Positions 43,149 through 50,713 of a DNA stretch of 54,911 bases are shown piece after piece (the stretch's first letter is position 1; the number at the start of each line of letters is the position of its first letter). Source of the stretch: Xylanibacter ruminicola Ga6B6 (GTDB lineage Bacteria; Bacteroidota; Bacteroidia; Bacteroidales; Bacteroidaceae). The position numbers and the translations under genes are program-made. A model generated the notes under the pieces. That model was not told where the DNA came from and did no database searches. It saw only the letters and a list, made by a program, of their open reading frames with translations. The stretch spans positions 1-54,911 of the forward strand of contig NZ_JHXD01000021.1 of assembly GCF_000687715.1 (NCBI RefSeq). Reading direction: 5' to 3'.

Positions 43149-44603
43149 ATGACACCAGTACAGACTACAAAAATGTCCAACTTCCGTTGGGTTATCTGTG
43201 CGCTGCTGTTCCTGGCAACCACAGTAAACTATATGGACCGTCAGGTTCTCTCTTTGACTTGGAAAGATTTTATCGCTGTTGATTTCCATTGGACCGATGC
43301 CGATTATGGTAAGATTACGGGTTTGTTCTCGTTGTTCTATGCCATCGCCAACCTGTTCTCAGGTAAGTTCATCGATTGGATGGGTACAAAGAAGGGTTAT
43401 CTCATCGCCATCTTTGTATGGAGCACAGGTGCTGTGATGCACGCTGGCTGCGGATGGGTAGCTATGAATATCGAGGGTTACGACAGTATCGAGGCTCTGC
43501 GCATGGTGCAGGCTGGTAGCGATGCCGCTGTGGCCATTGCCACCATCTCAGTATGGTTGTTCCTCTCATGCCGTATGATTCTGGCTGTGGGCGAGGCTGG
43601 TAACTTCCCCGCTGCCATCAAGGCCACTGCCGAGTACTTCCCCAAGAAGGACCGTGCTTTCTCTACCTCTATCTTTAATAGTGGTGCATCGGTAGGTGCG
43701 CTGGCTGCACCTGCTACTATCCCCCTGTTGGCCCGTGCCTGGGGATGGGAGATGGCCTTTGTTATCATTGGTGTGCTGGGTTATGTTTGGATGGGCTTGT
43801 GGATGTGGCTGTACGAAAAGCCACGTAGCAACAAGTTCGTTAACCAGGCCGAGCTGAACTACATTGAGCAGGACAACGACCTTGAAGAGGTGAAGGATCG
43901 CGGCGAAGTGAAGGAGGAGAAGGCTATCCCATTCCTCAAGTGCTTTACCTATCGTCAGACTTGGGCTTTCCTCGTAGGTAAGCTCATGACCGATGGTGTT
44001 TGGTGGTTCTTCCTGTTCTGGGCGCCTGCTTACTTCAGCGACCAGTACGGCTATACCTCCGATTCGGCTATGGGTATTGCGCTCATCTTTACGCTCTACC
44101 TCATTGTAACCGTTCTCTCTATCGGTGGAGGTTATCTGCCAACCTATTTTGTTGATAAGAAGGGCATGAACCCCTATCTGGGTCGTATGCGTGCCATGCT
44201 GATATTTGCTTGTTTCCCAGTATTAGGTCTGTTGGCTCAGCCTCTTGGTGCTTATAGCGCTTGGTGGCCAGCTATCCTGATTGGTCTTCTGGGTGCAGGT
44301 CATCAGGCATGGAGTGCCAACCTGTTCTCAACCATCGGCGACATGTTCCCCAAGAGCACCATCGGTACTATCGTTGGTCTGGGTACTATGACTGGTGGTT
44401 TCGGCTCGATGGCCATCAACATGGGTTCGGGTGAGTTCTTTACCTGGGCAGCTAATCAGGGTGCCGCCTTCCAGTTCTTCGGTTTCGAAGGCAAGCCTGC
44501 TGCTTACATGGTAGTATTCTGTATCTGTGCTGTAGCCTACCTCATTGGTTGGTGCATCATGAAGGCACTCGTACCAAAGTACAAGCCCATCGTGCTCGAG
44601 TGA
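43149..44603 (+). CDS. MFS transporter, hexuronate (ExuT/ACS) family
   Basis: 484 residues, 12 helices. TTVNYMDRQVLSLTWKDF in helix 1 and LAVGEAGNFPAAIKATAEYF (ACS-family motif) with FNSGASVGALAAPA identify the anion:cation symporter group that imports glucuronate, galacturonate and similar acids. The start is 2 bp after kduI. It likely takes up the uronates handled by that enzyme. Confidence 0.9.
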   Translation: MTPVQTTKMSNFRWVICALLFLATTVNYMDRQVLSLTWKDFIAVDFHWTDADYGKITGLFSLFYAIANLFSGKFIDWMGTKKGYLIAIFVWSTGAVMHAGCGWVAMNIEGYDSIEALRMVQAGSDAAVAIATISVWLFLSCRMILAVGEAGNFPAAIKATAEYFPKKDRAFSTSIFNSGASVGALAAPATIPLLARAWGWEMAFVIIGVLGYVWMGLWMWLYEKPRSNKFVNQAELNYIEQDNDLEEVKDRGEVKEEKAIPFLKCFTYRQTWAFLVGKLMTDGVWWFFLFWAPAYFSDQYGYTSDSAMGIALIFTLYLIVTVLSIGGGYLPTYFVDKKGMNPYLGRMRAMLIFACFPVLGLLAQPLGAYSAWWPAILIGLLGAGHQAWSANLFSTIGDMFPKSTIGTIVGLGTMTGGFGSMAINMGSGEFFTWAANQGAAFQFFGFEGKPAAYMVVFCICAVAYLIGWCIMKALVPKYKPIVLE

Positions 44604-44607
44604 TTTT

Positions 44608-44761
44608 TTTAGGCACGGATTACGCGGATTACACGGATTAAGTCCTCGCGCTATATATTTAGGCACGGATTAACACGGCTTTAATAAATTAAAGACACGG
44701 CTTTAGCATTGTAAACTAAGCCGTGTTTTTTTATAAAAAAGCCGCGTAATCCGTGCCTAAA
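44608..44761. repeat. REP-like intergenic repeat with 20-bp inverted arms
   Basis: TTTAGGCACGGATTACGCGG (44608-44627) is inverted exactly at 44742-44761. TTTAGGCACGGATTA recurs directly at 44658-44672, and ACACGGCTTTA twice inside. The right arm overlaps the last codons of the nitroreductase gene. Such GGCACGGATTA units are known as repeated intergenic sequence in Prevotella-like genomes. Confidence 0.85.
44695..44732. terminator. Terminator hairpin inside the repeat
   Basis: ACACGGCTT (44695-44703) pairs with AAGCCGTGT (44718-44726) and is followed by TTTTTTAT. It separates convergent genes. Confidence 0.7.
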
Positions 44762-45521
44762 TTTTCTGCAGCTGTATGGTGTAAGGCAGGAAACCTTGGC
44801 GTTCTAAGGTTTGGATAAGAGTGTTTGACATCGCCTCGTTGTCCTTGCGCGTGTAGCGGATATCCGTAAATATCTGGGCAAGTGTTTCTTTGTTGTTGAT
44901 TTTAACAAAGTTCTTGTTCTCCTCCAGATTCTCCTTATAATTATAATAGGTGTCGATATCAGCACCCATATAGTCCTGATAGGTTTCCTGATGCACAAAG
45001 CTCTCCAGCGGCAGACGGTCGCTCAGGGCGGGCTCCTCGTCGGGCCAACCCACAGTAAGCGTGGCCACAGGCATCACCAGTTTAGGCAACTGCAGCACGT
45101 CGATAATCTGTTGGGGCTGATACACGGTGGTACCCAGGTAGCAGTAGCCCAAGCCTTCCTCGTCCATCAGGTTGCACAATGTCTGTGTGTAGAGAAGGGC
45201 ATCGGTAGCCGCATTGATAAACGACAGGAAGTTGTCGTAACCAGGTTCGGCATTGCGGCACTTGGCCCAGAAACTGGTACGATTGAAATCGGCACAGATG
45301 GTCAGTACCACAGGTGCCTGTTTCACCATCGGCTGGTTGAAGTGGGCAGGTGCCAGCTTTTCTTTCATGTCGGCCGAACGGGTAACAATCACGCTGTAAA
45401 GCTGCAGGTTTCCCATGGTCTGGGTGCGTGCAGCCTCGTTCATCAGACGGTTCAACAGCTCATCGCTAACATCCTGCTGGGTGTATTTGCGGATGGTTCG
45501 TCGTGTCAATAAATGTTTCAT
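44757..45521 (-). CDS. Nitroreductase-family protein (NfsA-like)
   Basis: 254 residues. LLTRRTIRKYTQQDVSDELL (FMN-binding RRTIRKY motif) begins the fold, followed by RTQTMGNLQLYSVIV, AATDALLYTQTLCNLMDEEG and GLGYCYLGTTV. Such enzymes reduce nitro groups or quinones with NAD(P)H; the real substrate is not known. The last codons are formed by the arm of the intergenic repeat. A -7 box (TATTTTTG, 45571-45578, minus strand) lies upstream. Confidence 0.88.
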   Translation of the reverse strand: MKHLLTRRTIRKYTQQDVSDELLNRLMNEAARTQTMGNLQLYSVIVTRSADMKEKLAPAHFNQPMVKQAPVVLTICADFNRTSFWAKCRNAEPGYDNFLSFINAATDALLYTQTLCNLMDEEGLGYCYLGTTVYQPQQIIDVLQLPKLVMPVATLTVGWPDEEPALSDRLPLESFVHQETYQDYMGADIDTYYNYKENLEENKNFVKINNKETLAQIFTDIRYTRKDNEAMSNTLIQTLERQGFLPYTIQLQKI

Positions 45522-45627
45522 ATCTCTTAATTTTGCTTATAAAAATCTGCTTTTTTGTATTATTTGGTTGCAAAAATACAAATAATTCGGCAAATTTATC
45601 TAACTTTGCACGCAAAAATAGTTTGAT

Positions 45628-46314
45628 ATGGAAGAAAACTTGCGAAGTGAACTCGTTGGGCGTATTGCTCACGAACTCACAGCCATAGGTAAGCACAGCG
45701 ATGCTACTCTGTCCGAGGAGCGTGTGGCCAGCATCCTTAACCAGTGCCTCAAATCGGTTAAGGCCGATGATGCCGAATTGCTGCTTACGTTGGCCAATCA
45801 GGCATTCGATATCTTCTTGTCGGGCACCCGCCCCGAGGTAACCGAGGTGCGTCCTGAGGTGTTGGAGTGCGACGTGGTACGTTTCCAGAATAACCGCGAA
45901 AAATGGGTGGCATTGGTAGGTTTGCTGAATGGCTACCCTTACGAGATATTTACAGGCTTGGCCGACGACGAGGATGGCATTGTGCTGCCCAAGACCGTTA
46001 CAACGGGTAAAATCATTAAGCAGGTTAACCCCGATGGCACCAAGCGTTACGATTTCCAGTTCGAGAATCGTCGTGGTTATAAAACCACCGTCGAGGGCCT
46101 CTCAGAGAAGTTCAACCCCGAGTACTGGAACTATGCCAAACTGATATCGGGTGTGCTGCGTTATCGCATGCCTATCGAGCATGTAATCAAGCTGGTGGCT
46201 TCGCTCTCGCTCAAGGATGAGAGCATCAATACCTGGAAAACAGGTGTTGAGCGCGCACTGAAGAAGTACGCTCCTGGCTGCCATGATGAGGAGGAAGAAG
46301 AGATTAGTGAGTAG
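45628..46314 (+). CDS. Stand-alone protein like the C-terminus of B12-dependent ribonucleotide reductase
   Basis: 228 residues, soluble, acidic C-terminus. RFQNNREKWVALVGLLNGYP, EIFTGLADDEDGIVLPKTV, YDFQFENRRGYKTTVEGLSE and WNYAKLISGVLRYRMPIEHV recall the C-terminal part of adenosylcobalamin-dependent ribonucleotide reductases (NrdJ) of Bacteroidetes. No catalytic domain is attached and the NrdJ C-terminal Cys motifs are not visible. Its role as a free protein is unknown to me. It ends in the heptamer repeat that holds the folB start. Confidence 0.5.
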   Translation: MEENLRSELVGRIAHELTAIGKHSDATLSEERVASILNQCLKSVKADDAELLLTLANQAFDIFLSGTRPEVTEVRPEVLECDVVRFQNNREKWVALVGLLNGYPYEIFTGLADDEDGIVLPKTVTTGKIIKQVNPDGTKRYDFQFENRRGYKTTVEGLSEKFNPEYWNYAKLISGVLRYRMPIEHVIKLVASLSLKDESINTWKTGVERALKKYAPGCHDEEEEEISE

Positions 46315-46333
46315 TGAAGAGTGAATAGTGAAA
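46306..46333 (+). repeat. Four tandem AGTGANN heptamers covering a stop and a start
   Basis: AGTGAGT, AGTGAAG, AGTGAAT, AGTGAAA. The upstream gene's stop (TAG, 46312-46314) and folB's GTG start (46321) both lie inside. Every unit contains GTGA, a GTG start overlapping a TGA stop. Confidence 0.85.
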
Positions 46334-46686
46334 CATTTATATATCTGGACGAGGTTCGCTTTTATGCCTTTCATGGGGTGATGCCCCAGGAGACACAGGT
46401 GGGAGGCGAGTTTTTGGTTAGCTTGCGTGTGGGGTATCCCATCCAGGGGGCTATGGAGACCGACGATGTGGCCGACACGCTGAACTATGCCGAGCTGTTC
46501 CAGTTAGTAAAACAGCAGATGGACATCCCCTCAAAGCTGCTCGAACATGTGGCAGGTCGCATCGTGAAGGCCATCCATGAGCAGTTCCCGCTGGTGTCGA
46601 GCATCCATCTGCGTATCACCAAAAAGAATCCGCCGATGGGGGCTGATAGCAAAGGCGCAGGGGTCGAGGTAAATGTAAAAATGTAA
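46321..46686 (+). CDS. folB: Dihydroneopterin aldolase
   Basis: 121 residues, full length. IYLDEVRFYAFHGVMPQETQ (start with FHGV catalytic region), LNYAELFQLVKQQM, KLLEHVAGRIVKAI (Glu/His region) and ITKKNPPM. It makes 6-hydroxymethyl-dihydropterin for folate. No ATG is available at the N-terminus; GTG at 46321, inside the heptamer repeat and 6 nt after the upstream stop, gives the expected length, which implies coupled translation. Confidence 0.93.
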   Translation: MNSETFIYLDEVRFYAFHGVMPQETQVGGEFLVSLRVGYPIQGAMETDDVADTLNYAELFQLVKQQMDIPSKLLEHVAGRIVKAIHEQFPLVSSIHLRITKKNPPMGADSKGAGVEVNVKM

Positions 46687-46716
46687 AAATTAAAAAATTG
46701 AAGATTGGTTAGGAAC

Positions 46717-47991
46717 GTGATTAGGTTAAGATATATATTATGTGCGTTGCTGCTGGGAGGGGCTATGATGGCCCAGGCAGCTGGTAAAACTGGTTTTACG
46801 TTGGTGATTGATGCCGGTCATGGTGGTCACGATACGGGTGCCGTGGGTGCTATCTCTAAGGAGAAGAACCTCACGCTGAAGTTTGCGCTGGCCTTCGGAC
46901 GTATGGTTGAGCAGAACTGTCCCGATGTAAAAGTGGTTTATACCCGCAAAACCGATAAGTTTGTAGAGTTGTACCGTCGTGCCGAGATAGCTAATCAGGC
47001 CAAGGCCGATTTGTTTATCTCTGTGCACATCAATGCCTTGCCAAAGGGTAGGGTGGCACGTGGTTTCCAGACCTACACCTTGGGTACCAGCAAGCGTACA
47101 GGTAAGCAGACTGGTGTGCTGCAGAACCTGGAGGTGGCCAAACGCGAGAACTCGGTTATCTTTATGGAGAAGGACTACCAGCAAACCTATCATGGCTACG
47201 ATCCTAACTCGCCCGAGAGCGATATCATGTTCGAGTTCATCCAGGATAAGAATATGGAGAACAGCGTAGAGCTGGCCAAGTACATGCAGCGCTACGTGTG
47301 TCAGGCCACTGGCCGCCAGGATATGGGTGCCCAGCAGGACAATCTGGCTGTGCTGCGCCTCTCGTCGATGCCTGGTGCACTGTTGGAGTTGGGCTTTATC
47401 TCAACCCGCGACGAGGAGGAGTTTATGAATTCGGCCCGTGCCGAAACGCTGTATGCCACGGGTATGTTCAACGCCTTCCTGAACTATCGTAAGCGTCATG
47501 GTGGTAATATCACCATTCCTTATAAGAAGATTGATGAGCCCGAGCCTGAGCGCCGATTGGCACCACTGCCCGATGCACAGGTAGAGGAGCCACAGGAGCA
47601 GGTGGTCGAGGCCAAGGTTGAGCCTGTAGAGGTGCGCCAGGTTAACGAGCCCAAACACGTGGTAGAGTCGCAGGCGCCTGTCAAGGCCGAGCCTAAGCCC
47701 GCTGCTGCAGCTGCCACCAACGATGCCCCTGTGTTTAAGGTGCAGATACTCTCTAGTTCCAGCAAGCTCAAGGCTGGCGATGCCCGCTTTAAGGGTCTTA
47801 CCGATGTTGATTCGTATCGCGATGGCGGTATGTATAAGTACACCGTTGGTGCATCAACCGATTACAACGAGATCTACCGCTTGCGCAAGCAGGTGGCTGC
47901 CACCATCCCCGAGGCGTTTATCATTGCCTTCAAGGGCGGTCAGCGTGTAGATGTGAATGCGGCTATCCGCGAGTTTAAGTCAAAAAAATAA
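46717..47991 (+). CDS. N-acetylmuramoyl-L-alanine amidase (Amidase_3) with C-terminal SPOR-like domain
   Basis: About 424 residues. A signal peptide (YILCALLLGGAMMAQA) precedes the zinc amidase domain: FTLVIDAGHGGHDTGAVG (His and Glu ligands), DLFISVHINALPKGRVARGF (HxN) and ALLELGFISTRDEEEF. A Pro/Glu-rich linker leads to a C-terminal SPOR-like domain (APVFKVQILSSSSKLKAGDA, residues about 335-424). It cleaves stem peptides from peptidoglycan, probably at division. Start GTG 46717 is preferred to TTG 46705; neither has ATG. Confidence 0.9.
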   Translation: MIRLRYILCALLLGGAMMAQAAGKTGFTLVIDAGHGGHDTGAVGAISKEKNLTLKFALAFGRMVEQNCPDVKVVYTRKTDKFVELYRRAEIANQAKADLFISVHINALPKGRVARGFQTYTLGTSKRTGKQTGVLQNLEVAKRENSVIFMEKDYQQTYHGYDPNSPESDIMFEFIQDKNMENSVELAKYMQRYVCQATGRQDMGAQQDNLAVLRLSSMPGALLELGFISTRDEEEFMNSARAETLYATGMFNAFLNYRKRHGGNITIPYKKIDEPEPERRLAPLPDAQVEEPQEQVVEAKVEPVEVRQVNEPKHVVESQAPVKAEPKPAAAAATNDAPVFKVQILSSSSKLKAGDARFKGLTDVDSYRDGGMYKYTVGASTDYNEIYRLRKQVAATIPEAFIIAFKGGQRVDVNAAIREFKSKK

Positions 47992-48006
47992 TTTAATCTA
48001 TAAGAT

Positions 48007-48909
48007 ATGAAAAAGTTTTCGAAAGAAATTCAGATTGCCCTGGTGGCCATTGCCGGCCTGTTGGTGCTCTATTTTGGTTTGCACTTCTTAAAGGGAATGA
48101 CGCTGTTTTCTGGCGACAACAAATATTACGTGAAGTTCAAGGATGTAAGCGGCCTGTCGGTGGCCAGTCCTATCTTTGCCAACGGCTACCGTGTGGGTGT
48201 GGTCGAGGATATTATGTTCGACTATCAGAACACAGGCGAGATTGTGGCTGCTATCGATGTGGATACCGAGCTGAGTGTGCCCAAGGGCAGTCGTGCCGAG
48301 ATTGCTACCGACCTGATGGGCAATGTAAAGGTGCTGCTGGTGCTGGGTAATGCTGCCGACGGTATGGTGGCCCCTGGCGATACCATCACAGGCAGTCAGC
48401 AGGTAGGCGCTATGGGTAAGGCTGCCGATATGATTCCAGCCGTACAGCAGATGCTGCCTAAGCTCGACTCTATCCTGGCCAGCGTCAACACCCTGTTGGC
48501 CGATCCTGCCATCGCCAACTCGCTGCATAATGTCGATCAGATTACAGCCGACCTGACACGCACCTCGCACGATCTCAGCCTGCTCACAGCCTCGCTGAAC
48601 CGTCAGATGCCCCAGATGCTGCAGAATGCCGATGGCGTGCTGGCAAACACCAACCAGATTACAAAGGATATCAGCAACATGGATTTTGCCGCCACCATGA
48701 CCAGTGTTAACACCACGCTGAAGAATGTAGAGCAGATGACTGCCGCCCTGAACAGCCGCGAGGGCACCCTCGGACTGCTGATGCGCGACCCCAGTCTGTA
48801 CTACAACCTGAACAGCACCATGATGCATGCCGACTCGCTGATGCTTGATCTGAAGCAACATCCAAAACGCTATGTTCACTTCTCAGTTTTCGGCAAGAAA
48901 GATAAGTAA
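48007..48909 (+). CDS. MlaD-family MCE-domain protein
   Basis: 300 residues. One N-terminal helix (IQIALVAIAGLLVLYFGLHF), then the MCE domain (YYVKFKDVSGLSVASPIFAN, IATDLMGNVKVLLVLGN), then a long helical tail (about 140-300) rich in Gln, Asn and Leu. MCE proteins form hexameric rings that carry lipid between membranes; in Bacteroidetes they are often solitary like this. It is 15 bp downstream of the amidase gene, possibly in the same operon. Confidence 0.9.
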   Translation: MKKFSKEIQIALVAIAGLLVLYFGLHFLKGMTLFSGDNKYYVKFKDVSGLSVASPIFANGYRVGVVEDIMFDYQNTGEIVAAIDVDTELSVPKGSRAEIATDLMGNVKVLLVLGNAADGMVAPGDTITGSQQVGAMGKAADMIPAVQQMLPKLDSILASVNTLLADPAIANSLHNVDQITADLTRTSHDLSLLTASLNRQMPQMLQNADGVLANTNQITKDISNMDFAATMTSVNTTLKNVEQMTAALNSREGTLGLLMRDPSLYYNLNSTMMHADSLMLDLKQHPKRYVHFSVFGKKDK

Positions 48910-49241
48910 TATAGATTTTGTCTAAATAATAAATTTTGGCCATAGGTATGTTTTTTATGTCTTGGCCATTATTATTTTTGTGTTCACACAATCGTAACTA
49001 CCTGATTTTCAGGCATTGTGGTGTTTGCAAATGTGTAAAAAAGGTGATGCTTTTGTGAAACAGCGTAACTATCACGTTTTTAAGCAGTTACAAATTGTGT
49101 ACACACGTCGGGGAAAATCGGGCATTTGCAAGTTACAAAAATTTGTTTTACCTTTGCACTCGGAAACAACAACAATAAACTCTACAAGCCTAAGTCTTGT
49201 ATCTAGTTTGATTTAAAATTTAAAAATATAACATTCGCCAA
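48910..49241 (+). promoter_or_regulatory. dnaA upstream region with promoter and a DnaA-box-like site
   Basis: No gene. A promoter with TTG (49126-49128), 20-bp spacer, TACCTTTG (49149-49156) precedes dnaA. TGTGTAAAA at 49032-49040 is, on the minus strand, TTTTACACA, matching TTWTNCACA. Two small palindromes, TTGTG-TTCA-CACAA near 48980 and TGTGTACACA near 49097, and paired CGTAACTA and GTTACAAA words add structure. It may regulate dnaA or be an origin; I cannot tell which. Confidence 0.5.
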
Positions 49242-50666
49242 ATGAATAATAATCATCAGGCGCTCTGGGCCGACTGCCTTCGTCTCATCCAGGCTAACGT
49301 TACAGAGCAGCAGTACAAAACGTGGTTTGCACCAATCGTGTTCGAGTCGTTCAACGAAGCGAACCGTTCGGTTCTGGTGCAGGTTCCAAGCCGATATGTA
49401 TTCGAGTTCTTGGAGCAGTACTACGTTGGATTATTAAGTAAGGTATTAGAGCGAGTGTTTGGTACCAATGTAAAACTCAATTACAGAATCGTTGAGGTAA
49501 AGGCTGCTACCGCTAAGGGTCGCGATGTAACTACCGATGTAGAGAGCGAGGGTCCTACGCTTGAGACCGTTCCCGCCCGTCAGCATCTTAACAAGTCGCC
49601 TAATGTGCTCGATGCCCCCCGTCAGCAGCAGCTCAATCCCCAGCTCGACACCAAGAAGAGTTTCCACAACTATATCGAGGGTAACTCAAATAAGCTGCCT
49701 CGTACCGTTGGTCTCTCTATCGCCGAGCACCCGGGTAAAACCACCTTCAACCCCTTCTTTATCTATGGTCCTTCAGGTTGTGGTAAGACCCACCTGATTA
49801 ACGCCATCGGACTGAAGTGCTGCGAGCTTTATCCTAACAAGCGCGTGCTGTATGTAAGTGCCCGTCTGTTCCAGGTTCAGTTCACCGATTCTGTACGTCA
49901 GAATACCACGAACGATTTCATCAACTTCTATCAGAGTATCGACGTGCTGATTGTCGACGATATTCAGGAGTGGGTGAATTCGCCAAAAACACTCGACACT
50001 TTCTTCCACATCTTCGATCACCTGTTCCGTATCGGCAAGCAGATTATTCTGGCCAGCGACCGTCCCCCAGTTGACCTTACTGGTGTTAAGGACCGCCTGC
50101 TTACCCGTTTTGCCTGCGGACTGATTGCCGAGCTCGAGAAGCCCAACGTGCAGTTGTGTGTAGATATCCTGAACGCTAAGTGCAAGCGCGACGGCTTGAA
50201 GATTCCTGCCGACGTGATTGAGTATATCGCCCAGACTGCTAACGGCAGCGTGCGCGACCTGGAGGGTGTGGTTAACTCGTTGATGGCTTACTCGATTGTA
50301 TACAACTCTAACATCGATATGAAGCTGGCCGAGCGTGTTATCAAGCGTTCTGTTAAGGTTGACAACCATCCGTTGACTATCGATGATATCCTTGATAAGG
50401 TTTGCAACCACTATGGTGTAAGTCAGCAGAGTGTGTTCAGCAAGAGCCGCAAGCGCGATTTTGTGCAGGCCCGTCAGATTTCGATGTACCTGGCCCAGAA
50501 GCACACCAAGATGCCATCGTCGCGTATTGGTCAGCTCATCGGCGGTCGCGATCACTCAACTGTTATCCACAGCTGCAATACCGTTGAGCAGCGCCTTAAG
50601 ATTGATAAGGCCTTCGAAGCCGAACTCTGCAGCATCGAGAATTCGTTTAAACTTAAAGGTAAATAA
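49242..50666 (+). CDS. dnaA: Chromosomal replication initiator DnaA
   Basis: 474 residues. Domain I (LWADCLRLIQANVTEQQYKT), a short linker, the AAA+ domain with Walker A GPSGCGKTHLINAIG and Walker B VLIVDDIQEW, SDRPPVDLTGVKDRLLTRFACGL (box VII/sensor region), and domain IV with the signature IGQLIGGRDHSTVIHSCNTV that binds DnaA boxes. It opens the origin. Normal length for Bacteroidetes. The upstream 332 bp are non-coding. Confidence 0.97.
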   Translation: MNNNHQALWADCLRLIQANVTEQQYKTWFAPIVFESFNEANRSVLVQVPSRYVFEFLEQYYVGLLSKVLERVFGTNVKLNYRIVEVKAATAKGRDVTTDVESEGPTLETVPARQHLNKSPNVLDAPRQQQLNPQLDTKKSFHNYIEGNSNKLPRTVGLSIAEHPGKTTFNPFFIYGPSGCGKTHLINAIGLKCCELYPNKRVLYVSARLFQVQFTDSVRQNTTNDFINFYQSIDVLIVDDIQEWVNSPKTLDTFFHIFDHLFRIGKQIILASDRPPVDLTGVKDRLLTRFACGLIAELEKPNVQLCVDILNAKCKRDGLKIPADVIEYIAQTANGSVRDLEGVVNSLMAYSIVYNSNIDMKLAERVIKRSVKVDNHPLTIDDILDKVCNHYGVSQQSVFSKSRKRDFVQARQISMYLAQKHTKMPSSRIGQLIGGRDHSTVIHSCNTVEQRLKIDKAFEAELCSIENSFKLKGK

Positions 50667-50682
50667 ATAATTGTTATCAATT

Positions 50683-50710
50683 GAGGCCCGCTATTCAGCG
50701 AGCCTCTTTT
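50683..50710. terminator. Terminator between dnaA and the TonB-dependent receptor
   Basis: GAGGCCCGCT / AGCGAGCCTC with loop ATTC and one mismatch, then TTTTGTTTT. Convergent genes end on both sides. Confidence 0.8.
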
Positions 50711-50713
50711 GTT

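Noticed and set aside
44608..44761. Insertion sequence with terminal inverted repeats
   Set aside because: Only 154 bp and no transposase; inner direct repeats and a terminator fit a REP-like element better.
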